Assembly (NCBI GenBank): GCA_934754755.1
Contig: CAKVJS010000005.1
Coordinates: 1 to 17,871, forward strand
Reading direction: 5' to 3'
Length of the DNA stretch: 17,871 nt
Source of the DNA: an uncultured Erysipelotrichales bacterium
Lineage (GTDB): Bacteria; Bacillota_I; Bacilli_A; Erysipelotrichales; Coprobacillaceae
Shown: one piece after another, positions 1 to 8,429 of the stretch
How the letters are laid out: the number at the start of each line of letters is the position of its first letter
Position numbering within the stretch: the first letter of the stretch is position 1
Program-made: the position numbers and the translations under genes
The notes under the pieces: generated by a model
The model's input: the letters and a program-made list of their open reading frames with translations, nothing else
The model's database searches: none
Told to the model about the DNA's origin: nothing

Positions 1-1
1 T

Positions 2-223
2 GATAATGCGAAAAGATTAAAAAATACATCATATAAATCTGCTTTGAAAACAGCTATTAAGAAAGTAAAAGCAGCCGTGGAAGCAGGCAACAAAGAAGAA
101 GCGATCGTAGCTTATAATACAGTTGCATCAAAATTAGATGCCTCTGTAACAAAAGGTATTCATCATCGAAATTATGCTAGCAGACAAAAGTCTCGATTAG
201 CGAAATTAGTAAACTCTATCTAA
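2..223 (+). CDS. rpsT: 30S ribosomal protein S20 (C-terminal part; start lies outside the window)
   Basis: The first 73 codons of the window read without interruption to TAA. The product is a Lys/Arg/Ala-rich helical protein beginning DNAKRLKNTSYKSALKTAIK and ending in RQKSRLAKLVNSI. This is the characteristic C-terminal sequence of ribosomal protein S20, a primary 16S rRNA-binding protein of the small subunit. S20 is usually about 85-90 residues, so roughly a dozen N-terminal residues are missing on the left. The stop codon sits in the loop of an intrinsic terminator. The identification is firm; only the 5' end is absent. Confidence 0.95.
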   Translation, partial: DNAKRLKNTSYKSALKTAIKKVKAAVEAGNKEEAIVAYNTVASKLDASVTKGIHHRNYASRQKSRLAKLVNSI

Positions 224-237
224 TGATGGAGTTTTTT
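211..237 (+). terminator. Intrinsic terminator of rpsT, with the stop codon in the loop
   Basis: A 10-bp stem (AAACTCTATC with GATGGAGTTT, one T-G wobble) closes a TAAT loop and runs into a continuous T tract. The rpsT TAA codon at 221-223 lies in the loop, so the left arm encodes the last residues of S20. The next gene's Shine-Dalgarno sequence starts only about 8 nt after the T tract. Confidence 0.85.
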
Positions 238-256
238 GTATAATAAGGAGGAAAAC

Positions 257-2032
257 ATGGAAAGAAAAGATATAGACAAGGCAAGTACCTGGGATGTCCA
301 ATCAATATATGCCTCTTACGAAGCCTTCCAAGAAGATGTCAAAATAGCAGAATCATTAATGCAACAGTTAGCTGATTATAAAGGCAAACTAACAACATCA
401 CTAGATAATTTAGAAGATTTTCTTACAAAAAATGATGATGCGGGTCGATATATTGATAAATTATATTGCTACGCCCATTTACAATGTGATGTAGAACCAG
501 AAAATCAGACGTATCAAACGATGCTAGCAACGGTTATGAATCTGATTAATACAGCCTCTGTTTCATTATCCTTTATTGATACCGAAATATGTGCACACGA
601 AGAGGCAGTATTACAGTACATAGAACATCCCAATATGAAAAAGTACCGATACAAGCTAGGAAATATCCTTGCCTATAAACCCCATATGTTACCACCAGAA
701 CAAGAGGAATTATTAGCGAAAGTGAGCACCATTAGTAATACAGGTAGCCAAGTTTTTGATTCCCTTCGCCTGGAATATGAAGATGTGATGATTGATAATA
801 AGGCACATACTTTAAATGGGGCAACGTTAACCAAATTTTTAAAGAATGAAAACGAGGCCGTACGTAAACAAGCCTATCATAAGTTTTATCAAGAATATCA
901 AAAATTAGAAAACACATATGCAACAACCTTATCGGGTGTCATGAAAAGAGATAGCTTTTATGCAAATGTTCGTAAATTTGATAGCTCACTAGAGGCAAGC
1001 GTCTTTGATGATGAAGTCCCTAGTGCCTTATTCTTTAAAATACTATCGATGGCAAATACTACCTATCGCCCACTTTTCCATAAATACAATGCGCTAAAAA
1101 AACAAATCCTTCAAAAAGAAACGTTATATAATTATGATTTGACTGTTCCTTTAGTAAAAAATGTTACCAAGAATTTTAGCCTAGAAGAATGCTTTTCTAT
1201 CATTCATGAATGTATTCAACCTTTTGGAAATGAGTATGCCTCGATTATTGAAAAAGCGAAACAGGAAAGATGGATTGATTTCTATCCGACTAAAGGTAAG
1301 CGAACCGGTGCCTATTCCAGCGGTAGTTACGATACAAAACCATTTATTTTAATGAACTTTATTGGTGATTATAACTCACTAACAACGATGATTCATGAAT
1401 TGGGACATAGTGTCCATTCGTATTTTTCGAATCATCACCAACCATATTGCAATGCAAACTATCGCATTATTGTTGCGGAAGTAGCCTCCACTGTTAATGA
1501 AACATTACTCATCAACCACATGATTAAACATGCTAGCACACCGGAAGAAAAGGCCTATTATATTTATGAACAATTAGAAAACTGTGTTGGTTTACTATTC
1601 CGTCAACCTATGTTCGCTGACTTTGAATACAAACTACATACGATGGCAGAAAAAAATGAACCTCTGGCATCTAAAAATATTACTGATTTATATACAAAAC
1701 TAAGTGAGGAATACTTCGGTAAAGACGTTACTTTAGATCCATTAACCGGTTGGTCTTGTTATTATGTTCCACACTTCTACTATAACTATTATGTATATAA
1801 GTATACGCTCGGCATCACGGTTGCTCTAGCAATTGTAAAACGGATTTTATCAGGGGATCAAGAACAAGTGGATCGCTATTTACAATTTTTAAGATCGGGT
1901 AGTAGTAAAGCACCAATGGATCTATTACAGGAAGCTGGTGTCAATCCACTGGATGATCATATATATGAAGATGCCTTCCAATATTTTGCAGAGTTATTAG
2001 AACAATTTGAAAATATTATGATACAACAATAG
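257..2032 (+). CDS. pepF: Oligoendopeptidase F, M3 family zinc metallopeptidase
   Basis: A 591-residue protein of the PepF/M3B family, cytoplasmic zinc endopeptidases that cut short peptides. The HELGH zinc motif is at residues 380-384 and the likely third ligand is Glu408 in VAEVAST. The length fits the family (about 600). The ATG at 257 was chosen because AAGGAGG lies at 245-251; the frame stays open upstream to a TTG at 236, but that codon falls inside the rpsT terminator. No promoter fits between terminator and ribosome binding site, so expression probably comes from rpsT read-through or from a promoter inside rpsT. ispG follows after 49 bp. The exact peptide specificity cannot be read from sequence. 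Confidence 0.93.
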   Translation: MERKDIDKASTWDVQSIYASYEAFQEDVKIAESLMQQLADYKGKLTTSLDNLEDFLTKNDDAGRYIDKLYCYAHLQCDVEPENQTYQTMLATVMNLINTASVSLSFIDTEICAHEEAVLQYIEHPNMKKYRYKLGNILAYKPHMLPPEQEELLAKVSTISNTGSQVFDSLRLEYEDVMIDNKAHTLNGATLTKFLKNENEAVRKQAYHKFYQEYQKLENTYATTLSGVMKRDSFYANVRKFDSSLEASVFDDEVPSALFFKILSMANTTYRPLFHKYNALKKQILQKETLYNYDLTVPLVKNVTKNFSLEECFSIIHECIQPFGNEYASIIEKAKQERWIDFYPTKGKRTGAYSSGSYDTKPFILMNFIGDYNSLTTMIHELGHSVHSYFSNHHQPYCNANYRIIVAEVASTVNETLLINHMIKHASTPEEKAYYIYEQLENCVGLLFRQPMFADFEYKLHTMAEKNEPLASKNITDLYTKLSEEYFGKDVTLDPLTGWSCYYVPHFYYNYYVYKYTLGITVALAIVKRILSGDQEQVDRYLQFLRSGSSKAPMDLLQEAGVNPLDDHIYEDAFQYFAELLEQFENIMIQQ

Positions 2033-2052
2033 GACCTATATTTTGTATTTAT

Positions 2053-2075
2053 GGTATACTTATTTTCGTAAGGAG
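2053..2075 (+). promoter_or_regulatory. Extended -10 promoter candidate and ribosome binding site for ispG
   Basis: TGGTATACT (TG at 2052-2053, -10 at 2055-2060) matches an extended -10 element; no convincing -35 lies 17 bp upstream. Predicted transcription starts near 2067, only a few bases before the AAGGAG at 2070-2075. Nearly the same -10 string occurs upstream of ybeY. Confidence 0.45.
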
Positions 2076-2081
2076 ATAATT

Positions 2082-3152
2082 ATGCTAAGAAAAAAAACAA
2101 GAGCTATATCTGTCGGAAATGTTATTATTGGAGATGAACATCCTATTGTTATACAATCGATGACAACAACCAAAACCAAAGATATTCAAGCTACTGTCGA
2201 TCAAATACAACAACTACAAAATGCTGGCTGTCAAATTGTTAGACTAGCCGTTCTAGATAAAGAAGATGCCCATGCCATCCAAGCAATCAAAGCACAAACT
2301 TCGATCCCTTTAGTGGCCGATATTCATTTTGATTATCGCTTGGCACTATTAGCTATTGACTCGGGTATTGATAAAATTCGTATCAATCCCGGTAATATTG
2401 GTAATATCGAGCGGATCCAACAAGTGGTTACGGCTTGTAAGGAACATCATATCCCGATTCGCATTGGGGTTAATAGTGGTTCCTTAGAAAAAGATATTCT
2501 TAAAAAATATCATAAACCAACTGCCCAGGGTATGGTTGAGAGTGCCCGCCGCCATGTTGCTATATTAGAATCTTTGGACTTTCATGATATTTGTATTTCT
2601 CTAAAAGCATCCCAAACATTATTAGCTATTGAATCTTACCAACTGGCTAGTCAAGAATTTAACTATCCGTTGCACCTTGGTGTAACCGAATCGGGTACCT
2701 TGCTTGGTGGAACGATTAAATCGACCTTAGGTATCGGAACCCTTCTTCAACAAGGAATTGGTGATACCATCCGTATTTCCTTAAGCGATCACCCTGTAGA
2801 AGAAATCAGAGTCGCAAAAACGATGTTAAAAGAATTAGGATTAATGCGTAATATCCCTACGTTAGTGTCTTGTCCAACGTGTGGTAGAATCCAATATGAT
2901 CTAATTCCCATCGCCAAAGAAATAGAAAACTTCTTACTCACCATACATAGTGATATTACGGTAGCCATTATGGGTTGCGCTGTAAATGGACCAGGTGAGG
3001 CAAAACATGCAGATATAGGAATTGCTGGTGGAAAAGAAGAAGGAATGTTAATTAAAAAAGGAGAAATCGTCCGCAAAGTCAAACAAGAAGACATGGTTAA
3101 CGAACTTAAAAAAGAAATCATCCTTATGATGAATGAAAAAAAGAGAGTCTAG
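2082..3152 (+). CDS. ispG: 4-hydroxy-3-methylbut-2-en-1-yl diphosphate synthase (IspG/GcpE)
   Basis: A 356-residue IspG, which reductively converts methylerythritol cyclodiphosphate to HMBPP, the penultimate step of the MEP isoprenoid pathway. The N-terminal TIM-barrel part shows the family's VQSMT-like start (IQSMTTT), [10 protein letters not shown] and IRINPGNIG. The C-terminal part carries the [4Fe-4S] ligands Cys264, Cys267 (SCPTCGR), Cys299 and Glu306 (CAVNGPGEA). The length is that of the short bacterial form without the plant insert. The ATG at 2082 is supported by AAGGAG at 2070-2075; the open frame upstream to TTG 2043 lacks such a signal. ispH, the next enzyme in the pathway, is about 3 kb downstream on the same strand. 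Confidence 0.96.
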   Translation: MLRKKTRAISVGNVIIGDEHPIVIQSMTTTKTKDIQATVDQIQQLQNAGCQIVRLAVLDKEDAHAIQAIKAQTSIPLVADIHFDYRLALLAIDSGIDKIRINPGNIGNIERIQQVVTACKEHHIPIRIGVNSGSLEKDILKKYHKPTAQGMVESARRHVAILESLDFHDICISLKASQTLLAIESYQLASQEFNYPLHLGVTESGTLLGGTIKSTLGIGTLLQQGIGDTIRISLSDHPVEEIRVAKTMLKELGLMRNIPTLVSCPTCGRIQYDLIPIAKEIENFLLTIHSDITVAIMGCAVNGPGEAKHADIGIAGGKEEGMLIKKGEIVRKVKQEDMVNELKKEIILMMNEKKRV

Positions 3153-3164
3153 GCTCTCTTTTTA
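3136..3164. terminator. Bidirectional terminator between convergent ispG and nfo
   Basis: GAGAG (3143-3147) pairs with CTCTC (3154-3158), extended by A/T pairs outward, around a 6-nt loop TCTAGG. There are seven A residues on the left and five T on the right, so each strand reads a GC stem followed by U residues. The ispG TAG (3150-3152) is in the loop and the nfo TAA (3162-3164) is at the edge of the outer arm. Confidence 0.85.
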
Positions 3165-4040
3165 GTTTTCTTCTAATATTTTAATTAAATTTTCATTAAA
3201 AGTTTTAGCTTTTAACATTTTTATTTCTTCTTTATACGGTGCTCGTTTATTTACATACGGTGTTTCTAATATTTTTGGAATATCTTTTAACTTCGGATGA
3301 TGTACAACATGATTTAGAGCGGTAAAACCGATATGGCCAAAACCAATATTTTCATGACGATCCTTATGAGCTCCACACACATTTTTTGAATCATTAATAT
3401 GCATGACTAATATTTTATCAATACCGATAGCACGATCAAAATCTGCTAAATAGTCATCAAAAGTTTCTAAAGGTACTCCGGAATCATGGATATGACAAGT
3501 ATCCAAACAAACCCCTAATCGTTCTGGGTAATCACAATGGGAAATGATATACTGAATATCTTCTATATCACGACCTAATTCAGTACCCTTACCAGCCATT
3601 GTTTCTAGTGCAATGCGTACTGGTCCTGGAGTTTGTAATACCGTATTTAATCCTTTTACAATACTTTTAAGACCCGCCTCACGACCAGCACCAACATGTG
3701 CACCAGGGTGTAAAACCAGCCGATGCATTCCCATTGCTTCACATCGATCAATTTCTTTTTGTAAAAAGGATACGGCTAATTCATAGGTATCCGGCTTTAC
3801 CGTATTTCCTAAATTTATAATATAAGGGGCATGTACCACAACATCATCAGCGTTGATATCATGTTCTTTCATTAAGGCATGCGCCTCTTCAATATGTAAC
3901 TGATCAATCGGTTTTCGAACCGTATTTTGTGGTGCTCCTGTATAAAACATAAACGTATTAGCACCATATGAGATAGCTTCTTTTACAGACCCTAATAGCA
4001 TCTCTTTTCCAGACATGGATACATGACTACCAATTTTCAT
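3162..4040 (-). CDS. nfo: Deoxyribonuclease IV (AP endonuclease, Nfo family)
   Basis: A 292-residue endonuclease IV, which cuts DNA 5' of abasic sites in base excision repair. All nine metal ligands expected for the tri-zinc centre are visible: His70, His111, Glu146, Asp180, His183, His214, Asp227, His229 and Glu259. Signature strings include [30 protein letters not shown] and [16 protein letters not shown]. The ATG overlaps the end of the helicase gene by 14 bp, and AGGAGG lies just upstream inside that gene, so the two are probably translationally coupled. cshB-nfo adjacency is also found in B. subtilis (yqfR-yqfS). ung, which makes abasic sites, is in the same window. Confidence 0.96.
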   Translation of the reverse strand: MKIGSHVSMSGKEMLLGSVKEAISYGANTFMFYTGAPQNTVRKPIDQLHIEEAHALMKEHDINADDVVVHAPYIINLGNTVKPDTYELAVSFLQKEIDRCEAMGMHRLVLHPGAHVGAGREAGLKSIVKGLNTVLQTPGPVRIALETMAGKGTELGRDIEDIQYIISHCDYPERLGVCLDTCHIHDSGVPLETFDDYLADFDRAIGIDKILVMHINDSKNVCGAHKDRHENIGFGHIGFTALNHVVHHPKLKDIPKILETPYVNKRAPYKEEIKMLKAKTFNENLIKILEEN

Positions 4041-5409
4041 TATTTTCCTCCTTTTGTCTTTTTTCTATTTGTGCTTGGCGATATCGTTCCTTTTTTTGAC
4101 GACGAATATCTTGTTGAATCATAGTACGTTTTTGTTTACGAACAATCGTATCAATTTCTCTTTTTCGTTTTTTCTTATATCCTGGCTTTACCTTCGTCGG
4201 TTTACGCACGATACTTTGTACCTTCTTTTCCAATTCTGTTTGTTGTCGCACGCGCTTCACTCTTTTTTTGCGAGGCCCTAAATCGGTAAATTGATTGTTT
4301 TCAATACTCCAGTTTTGAAAACTAATACCGCGACGTTCTAAGGCTACAATTTTATTTTCTTCTTTACTATCGTACAAACTAAAACAAATACCTGTATATT
4401 TTAAACGCCCACATCGTCCACTACGATGGATATAGAAATCAATATCATTCGGTAATCCCATATTAATGACATGACTAACGCCATCAATATCAATTCCTCT
4501 AGCCGCAATATCGGTTACTACAACGAATTGATACTCCATAGCATGAATGCGACGCATTGTTTTCTTTCGTTCTCGTGGTTCCAAATCACCATGCAATTCC
4601 CCAATGGTAAGTCCATCGTTGCGTAACTGTTGCGAGACACTTTGGGCTTCTTTTCTAGTATTACAGAAGATAAGACATATATAAGGCTTAATAATTTGCA
4701 TCATGCTTTCCAAAATTTGGATCCGATCCTTATGTTTCGTAGCAACTAAAATGTGTTCAACTTGATCGCTCGTTACTTTATGTTGGTCGATTTCAATGAT
4801 CGTTGGTGTCTTCATATATTGCTTTAAAAAAGGCCTTAACATCTGTGGTATCGTAGCCGAAAAAACTAGTAATTGTAAGTCCTTTTTCATTTTACCTAAG
4901 AAGGCATCGATATCCTCTAAATATCCGAATTCTAGTGTCATATCTGCTTCATCTATCACAACTACATCGACTGTTGTTATTTGTAGGGCTTGGCTGTCCA
5001 GTGATAAATCCTTGATTCGTCCCGGTGTCCCAATGACGATATGCGGTTGCTTGTTTAGTTTCGCAATCGATTTTTGACGGTCTTCTCCACCAACAATGAG
5101 GGATATACGCAATTGTGGTTGATATTTTACAAACAATTTTGCCTGTTGAAAAATCTGTGATGCAAGTTCACGAGTAGGAGCCGTGATAACCGCCTGTACC
5201 TGATCTTTTGTAATATCCATACGTTCCATAATAGGAAGTAAAAACGCATGTGTTTTACCTGTCCCCGTTTGTGATATACCAATAATATCTTTATCCTTCT
5301 GGAACAAGGGAATAACTTTTTCCTGAATTGTTGTAGGGGCTGTAAAACCCTTTTCTTGAATTACTTGATTACAAAAGTCCGGTAAGCAAAACGATTGAAA
5401 TGATTTCAT
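4027..5409 (-). CDS. cshB: DEAD-box ATP-dependent RNA helicase (CshB-like)
   Basis: A 460-residue RNA helicase with every core motif: Q motif (Gln29), motif I SQTGTGKT (46-53), [17 protein letters not shown] (153-156), SAT (184-186), [13 protein letters not shown] and HRSGRCGR. After the two RecA-like domains comes a tail of about 80 residues rich in Lys and Arg, probably an RNA-binding extension. The position next to nfo and beside a yqfQ homologue matches B. subtilis cshB (yqfR), a cold-shock helicase linked to ribosome and mRNA handling. Assignment to CshB rather than another DEAD-box paralogue rests mainly on this context. AGGAGGAG at 5414-5421 supports the start. Confidence 0.9.
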   Translation of the reverse strand: MKSFQSFCLPDFCNQVIQEKGFTAPTTIQEKVIPLFQKDKDIIGISQTGTGKTHAFLLPIMERMDITKDQVQAVITAPTRELASQIFQQAKLFVKYQPQLRISLIVGGEDRQKSIAKLNKQPHIVIGTPGRIKDLSLDSQALQITTVDVVVIDEADMTLEFGYLEDIDAFLGKMKKDLQLLVFSATIPQMLRPFLKQYMKTPTIIEIDQHKVTSDQVEHILVATKHKDRIQILESMMQIIKPYICLIFCNTRKEAQSVSQQLRNDGLTIGELHGDLEPRERKKTMRRIHAMEYQFVVVTDIAARGIDIDGVSHVINMGLPNDIDFYIHRSGRCGRLKYTGICFSLYDSKEENKIVALERRGISFQNWSIENNQFTDLGPRKKRVKRVRQQTELEKKVQSIVRKPTKVKPGYKKKRKREIDTIVRKQKRTMIQQDIRRQKKERYRQAQIEKRQKEENNENW

Positions 5410-5422
5410 GTAACTCCTCCTT

Positions 5423-5491
5423 TTTATCCAATACGTACTAATTCTACCAGTTACGCTATCGATTTACAAGCAACATGTGATATTGGATAAA
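5423..5491. repeat. 11-bp perfect inverted repeat flanking the cshB/yqfQ divergent promoters
   Basis: TTTATCCAATA (5423-5433) is the exact reverse complement of TATTGGATAAA (5481-5491), with 47 bp between. The left arm falls just downstream of the predicted cshB start site and the right arm overlaps the predicted -35 of yqfQ. It could be a pair of operator half-sites; no regulator gene is nearby. Confidence 0.6.
5441..5469 (-). promoter_or_regulatory. Promoter of the cshB-nfo operon
   Basis: On the minus strand TTGTAA (5464-5469) and TAGAAT (5441-5446) are separated by exactly 17 bp, with TG one base before the -10, giving an extended -10. Predicted start is near 5435, leaving a leader of about 25 nt. 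Confidence 0.6.
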
Positions 5492-5534
5492 GACTAACAT
5501 TTTACTTATAGACGCATATATATACAGTAGGAGG
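5483..5534 (+). promoter_or_regulatory. Promoter candidate and ribosome binding site for yqfQ-ispH
   Basis: TTGGAT (5483-5488) and TATAGA (5507-5512) are 18 bp apart. AGGAGG at 5529-5534 lies 8 nt before the ATG at 5543. The -35 is only a partial match, so the promoter is tentative; the ribosome binding site is strong. Confidence 0.45.
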
Positions 5535-5542
5535 TAATTATT

Positions 5543-6070
5543 ATGTATCCTTTTTATGATGAAAACTATCCTGCTATGTCAAACGTGTATCCGCCAATGA
5601 ATACAACACCCTATCCACAAACAATGGAGACCTATCCGATGCAACCAGGACAAATGCCATATAATCCCTATATGGCCCAACCGCAACGTCGCCCTAGTAA
5701 CCATTGGTTAAGTCAATTTGTCGATGGTATTAATGGCCTCTCTTTACGTTCCACACTCTCTGGAGCAACCAAAACAATTTCTACGATTAATCAGGTACTA
5801 CCCATTATTGGTCAAGCCAAACCTTTACTATATAACACAAAAAATGCGATGCGTATTATGAAGGCAGTAAAAAAGGTGAACTCCCTAGATTTGGATGACC
5901 TAGATGAAATTGATGAAGCCTTGCAAGATCAAAACGAAGAGGAAGAAATAGAAGATGCCGTTATTGTCGGTGACGAGGACGATAAAGAAATGGAAAAGAT
6001 ATTAATGGAAGATAGTGACACAAAAAAAGAAAGTGCGAAGAATAAACCCTTGTTCGATAATATGATATAA
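5543..6070 (+). CDS. yqfQ: YqfQ/VrrA-family protein
   Basis: A 175-residue protein in three parts. Residues 1-52 are a low-complexity tail rich in Tyr, Pro and Met with five YP dipeptides. Residues 53-112 form a helical segment (FVDGINGLSLRSTLSGATKT through VLPIIGQAKPLLYNTKNAM). Residues 113-175 are strongly acidic. This layout and the position between cshB and ispH match B. subtilis YqfQ and B. anthracis VrrA, a protein named for its variable repeat region. There is no signal peptide or obvious catalytic motif. The function of the family is not established; the identification rests on synteny plus a qualitative match in the central segment. Confidence 0.7.
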   Translation: MYPFYDENYPAMSNVYPPMNTTPYPQTMETYPMQPGQMPYNPYMAQPQRRPSNHWLSQFVDGINGLSLRSTLSGATKTISTINQVLPIIGQAKPLLYNTKNAMRIMKAVKKVNSLDLDDLDEIDEALQDQNEEEEIEDAVIVGDEDDKEMEKILMEDSDTKKESAKNKPLFDNMI

Positions 6071-6086
6071 TATCCTCAATGAGGTG
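6063..6086 (+). promoter_or_regulatory. Extended -10 element and ribosome binding site for ispH
   Basis: TGATATAAT (6063-6071) is a perfect extended -10 overlapping the yqfQ stop codon. Predicted start is near 6078, with GAGGTG at 6081-6086 as the ribosome binding site for ATG 6093. No good -35 is visible. CCTC just upstream could pair with GAGG of this site. Confidence 0.45.
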
Positions 6087-6092
6087 AAAATC

Positions 6093-7007
6093 ATGAAAGT
6101 ACAAGCTATTACACCTAGAGGCTATTGCTCAGGTGTTATCAATGCCATTACCATTGTAAAAAAGAGTGCTAAAAGTCCAAAACCTATTTATATATTAGGA
6201 AGGATCGTGCACAATCAATATATCGTTGATGCCCTAACTAGTATGGGAATTATAACGGTTGATGAACCAGGATCCACAAGATTGGCACTGTTAGACAAAA
6301 TTGATCATGGCACTGTTATTATAACTGCACACGGAGCAAGTGATGCCGTATTTGAAAAAGCCAAAAAAAAGGGGCTTACCATTGTCGACGCCACTTGCCC
6401 TGATGTGATAGTATCACATAACACCATTCGTAACTATTTAAGACAGGGATACCATATTTTATATATTGGAAAACAAGGACACCCGGAAGCCGAAGGTGCT
6501 ATTTCCATTTGTCCTTCCAAAATACATATGATCTGTAATAAAAAAGATATCGACAGATTGGCCGATAACCATAAGTATGTTATCACAAATCAAACAACGA
6601 TGTCTTTATATAATGTATATGATATTTGTGAATATGCAAAAGAAAAATTATCAAATTTAAAAATTTCCAAAGAAACATGTCAGGCAACCCGCGTTCGACA
6701 AGAGGCCATTGCTACTATCGATCCGCTTGTTGACATCGTTTTTATCATTGGTGATACACATTCCAACAACACCCAAAAATTAGCTGATATCGCTAAGACA
6801 TCCACGAATGGTAAGGTCATTGCGATTACCTGTATCGATGATATTGATATATCATTGTTAAAAAATTGTCACTATGTAGCAGTTAGTTCCGGGGCTTCGA
6901 CACCAACGTATCTAACCAACCAGGTTATCGCTTATTTACGTCAGTTTGATCCAATCGACCCTAAAACACATATAAAACCAACAATTGAAATGTCTAAAAT
7001 TTTATAA
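6093..7007 (+). CDS. ispH: 4-hydroxy-3-methylbut-2-enyl diphosphate reductase (IspH/LytB)
   Basis: A 304-residue IspH, the last MEP-pathway enzyme, reducing HMBPP to IPP and DMAPP. The three [4Fe-4S] cysteines are Cys12 (GYCSGV), Cys102 (DATCPDV) and Cys196 (ETCQATRVRQ). Substrate-site motifs include RIVHNQYIVD, ITAHGAS, GKQGHPEAEG (His130), TNQTTMS and SSGASTP. The ATG at 6093 is chosen over GTG 6084 because GAGGTG at 6081-6086 is then correctly spaced and the N-terminus MKVQAITPRGYCSGV fits the family. It follows yqfQ by 22 bp and overlaps the 3' end of ung by 6 bp tail to tail. In B. subtilis the same neighbours occur as yqfP-yqfQ. Confidence 0.96.
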   Translation: MKVQAITPRGYCSGVINAITIVKKSAKSPKPIYILGRIVHNQYIVDALTSMGIITVDEPGSTRLALLDKIDHGTVIITAHGASDAVFEKAKKKGLTIVDATCPDVIVSHNTIRNYLRQGYHILYIGKQGHPEAEGAISICPSKIHMICNKKDIDRLADNHKYVITNQTTMSLYNVYDICEYAKEKLSNLKISKETCQATRVRQEAIATIDPLVDIVFIIGDTHSNNTQKLADIAKTSTNGKVIAITCIDDIDISLLKNCHYVAVSSGASTPTYLTNQVIAYLRQFDPIDPKTHIKPTIEMSKIL

Positions 7008-7667
7008 ATTGTCGAGGTGCCAATCAATCGGCGACAGTTGATTTTCTTGTAAAAAAGCATTCGTTTTTGAGAAGGGACGACTACCAAAAAAGCCACGATG
7101 GGCAGAAAATGGCGATGGATGCGCACTTGTCAGTAGTATATGTTGCGGACTTGTAATACATTGCTTTCCTATTTGAATCGCATGATTGCCCCATAATACA
7201 CAAACTACGGTTTGTTTTTTTTGGTTTACCTTCCATAAAACATGTTCGCTAAAGGTTTTCCACCCTAAGTTATTATGACTAGCCGCTTTACCCTCTTCCA
7301 CACTCCAACTCGTATTCATCATAAGTACCCCTTGCTTGGCCCAAGAAGCTAAGTAACCATGGTTTGGTGATTCAATACCTAGATCCGAATATAACTCTTT
7401 GTATATATTTTTTAAACTAGGCGGAATTTTAACACCGGGTTTTACAGAAAAACAAAGCCCATGTGATTGTCCATAGCCATGGTAAGGATCCTGCCCCAAA
7501 ATCAGCACCTTCATTTTTTCATAGGGACAAAGGGAAAAGCAAGAAAACAACTCTTCTTTAGGCGGAAAAATAGTCTTCGTTTGGTAGGCTTGCTCTAATT
7601 TTTCTTGGAGTTGTATAAAGTATGGTTTTTTTCTTTCTTCCTGTAAGAAAGTATCCCAATCGTTCAT
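7002..7667 (-). CDS. ung: Uracil-DNA glycosylase, family 1
   Basis: A 221-residue UDG that removes uracil from DNA. The water-activating GQDPYHG loop (Asp60) and the minor-groove loop HPSPFSAHRGF (His183) are both intact, and the family strings GVLMMNT and SHNNLGW are present. The length is typical of the family. Its ATG directly abuts the TAA of nif3, and its GGGGG ribosome-binding stretch lies within the last nif3 codons, so coupling is likely. It is the last gene of the minus-strand series and no terminator follows clearly. With nfo it covers the first two steps of uracil base excision repair. Confidence 0.97.
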   Translation of the reverse strand: MNDWDTFLQEERKKPYFIQLQEKLEQAYQTKTIFPPKEELFSCFSLCPYEKMKVLILGQDPYHGYGQSHGLCFSVKPGVKIPPSLKNIYKELYSDLGIESPNHGYLASWAKQGVLMMNTSWSVEEGKAASHNNLGWKTFSEHVLWKVNQKKQTVVCVLWGNHAIQIGKQCITSPQHILLTSAHPSPFSAHRGFFGSRPFSKTNAFLQENQLSPIDWHLDNL

Positions 7668-8429
7668 TTACATCCCCCTATATTGATAGTAATCCTCGCT
7701 ACTGGCGACCACGGTAGGAATTAATCCTTCTAGTAGCTCTGCAATCTTCTTTTCCATAATAACTTCCGCATGATGGCCAACATCCAACAATAAAATATCA
7801 TGTTCCTTGGCATACTTCATATGTCGATATTTAGTATCACCGGTAATAAAGCAATCTACTTGTCCTACCACAGAGGTAATATCATCCGCTCCACTACCGC
7901 CACAAATCGCAACACTAGCGATGCTTTTTTTAGTATGACGACTATATCGTATGATGGGCACATCAAAAGCCATCTTTACTTGTGCAATAAAAGCATCAAC
8001 CGTTATGCTAGGTTGTAGTTGCCCTTTTTTTCCAATACCAGATAGATCATAGCGATGCGATCCCTGCACTCCTAATGCCTGCAATAGCCAATCATTCATG
8101 GATATACCATTTTTTCCCTTATCCAGGCAGGTATGTAAGCTATATACAACAATCTCATGATCCAATGCTTTTTTCATAAAACGACCAGCACTTTGTTGAA
8201 GGTCATAATTTGGGATCTTTTCTAATAAAAATGGGTGATGGGTTATTACCATATTACATCCGTTATCCATCGCTTTATCTAGCGCATCCTCATCCGCATT
8301 TAAGGCAACTAGTACAGACGTGACATCACTATCCAAAGAGCCAATTTGTAGTCCACAACAATCCCATTTCTCTTGCAAGGATAGTGGAAAATATGATTCT
8401 AAAAAAGAAGTTATTTGTTTAGCTTTCAT
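7668..8429 (-). CDS. Nif3-like dinuclear metal-centre protein (YqfO/YbgI family)
   Basis: A 253-residue Nif3-family protein. Family landmarks are CCGLQIGSLDS near the N-terminus, ITHHPFL (His64, His65), SLHTCLDKG (His99, Asp103), CGGSGADD, FITGDTKYRHM and LDVGHHAE near the C-terminus; these supply the two-metal site. It is the short form like E. coli YbgI and lacks the PII/CutA-like insert that makes B. subtilis YqfO longer. The biochemical role is uncertain; the annotation 'GTP cyclohydrolase I type 2' used for relatives is not secure. It overlaps trmK by 11 bp, an association conserved in B. subtilis (yqfN-yqfO). Confidence 0.93.
   Translation of the reverse strand: MKAKQITSFLESYFPLSLQEKWDCCGLQIGSLDSDVTSVLVALNADEDALDKAMDNGCNMVITHHPFLLEKIPNYDLQQSAGRFMKKALDHEIVVYSLHTCLDKGKNGISMNDWLLQALGVQGSHRYDLSGIGKKGQLQPSITVDAFIAQVKMAFDVPIIRYSRHTKKSIASVAICGGSGADDITSVVGQVDCFITGDTKYRHMKYAKEHDILLLDVGHHAEVIMEKKIAELLEGLIPTVVASSEDYYQYRGM

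Noticed and set aside
236..256. TTG start extending PepF by seven residues
   Set aside because: The extension would translate the terminator T tract and the Shine-Dalgarno sequence itself; ATG 257 is properly spaced.
7020..7048. Weak hairpin AATCAA/TTGATT followed by T residues, as an ispH terminator
   Set aside because: The stem is only 6 bp with poor pairing inside, and it lies wholly within ung coding sequence; support is too weak.
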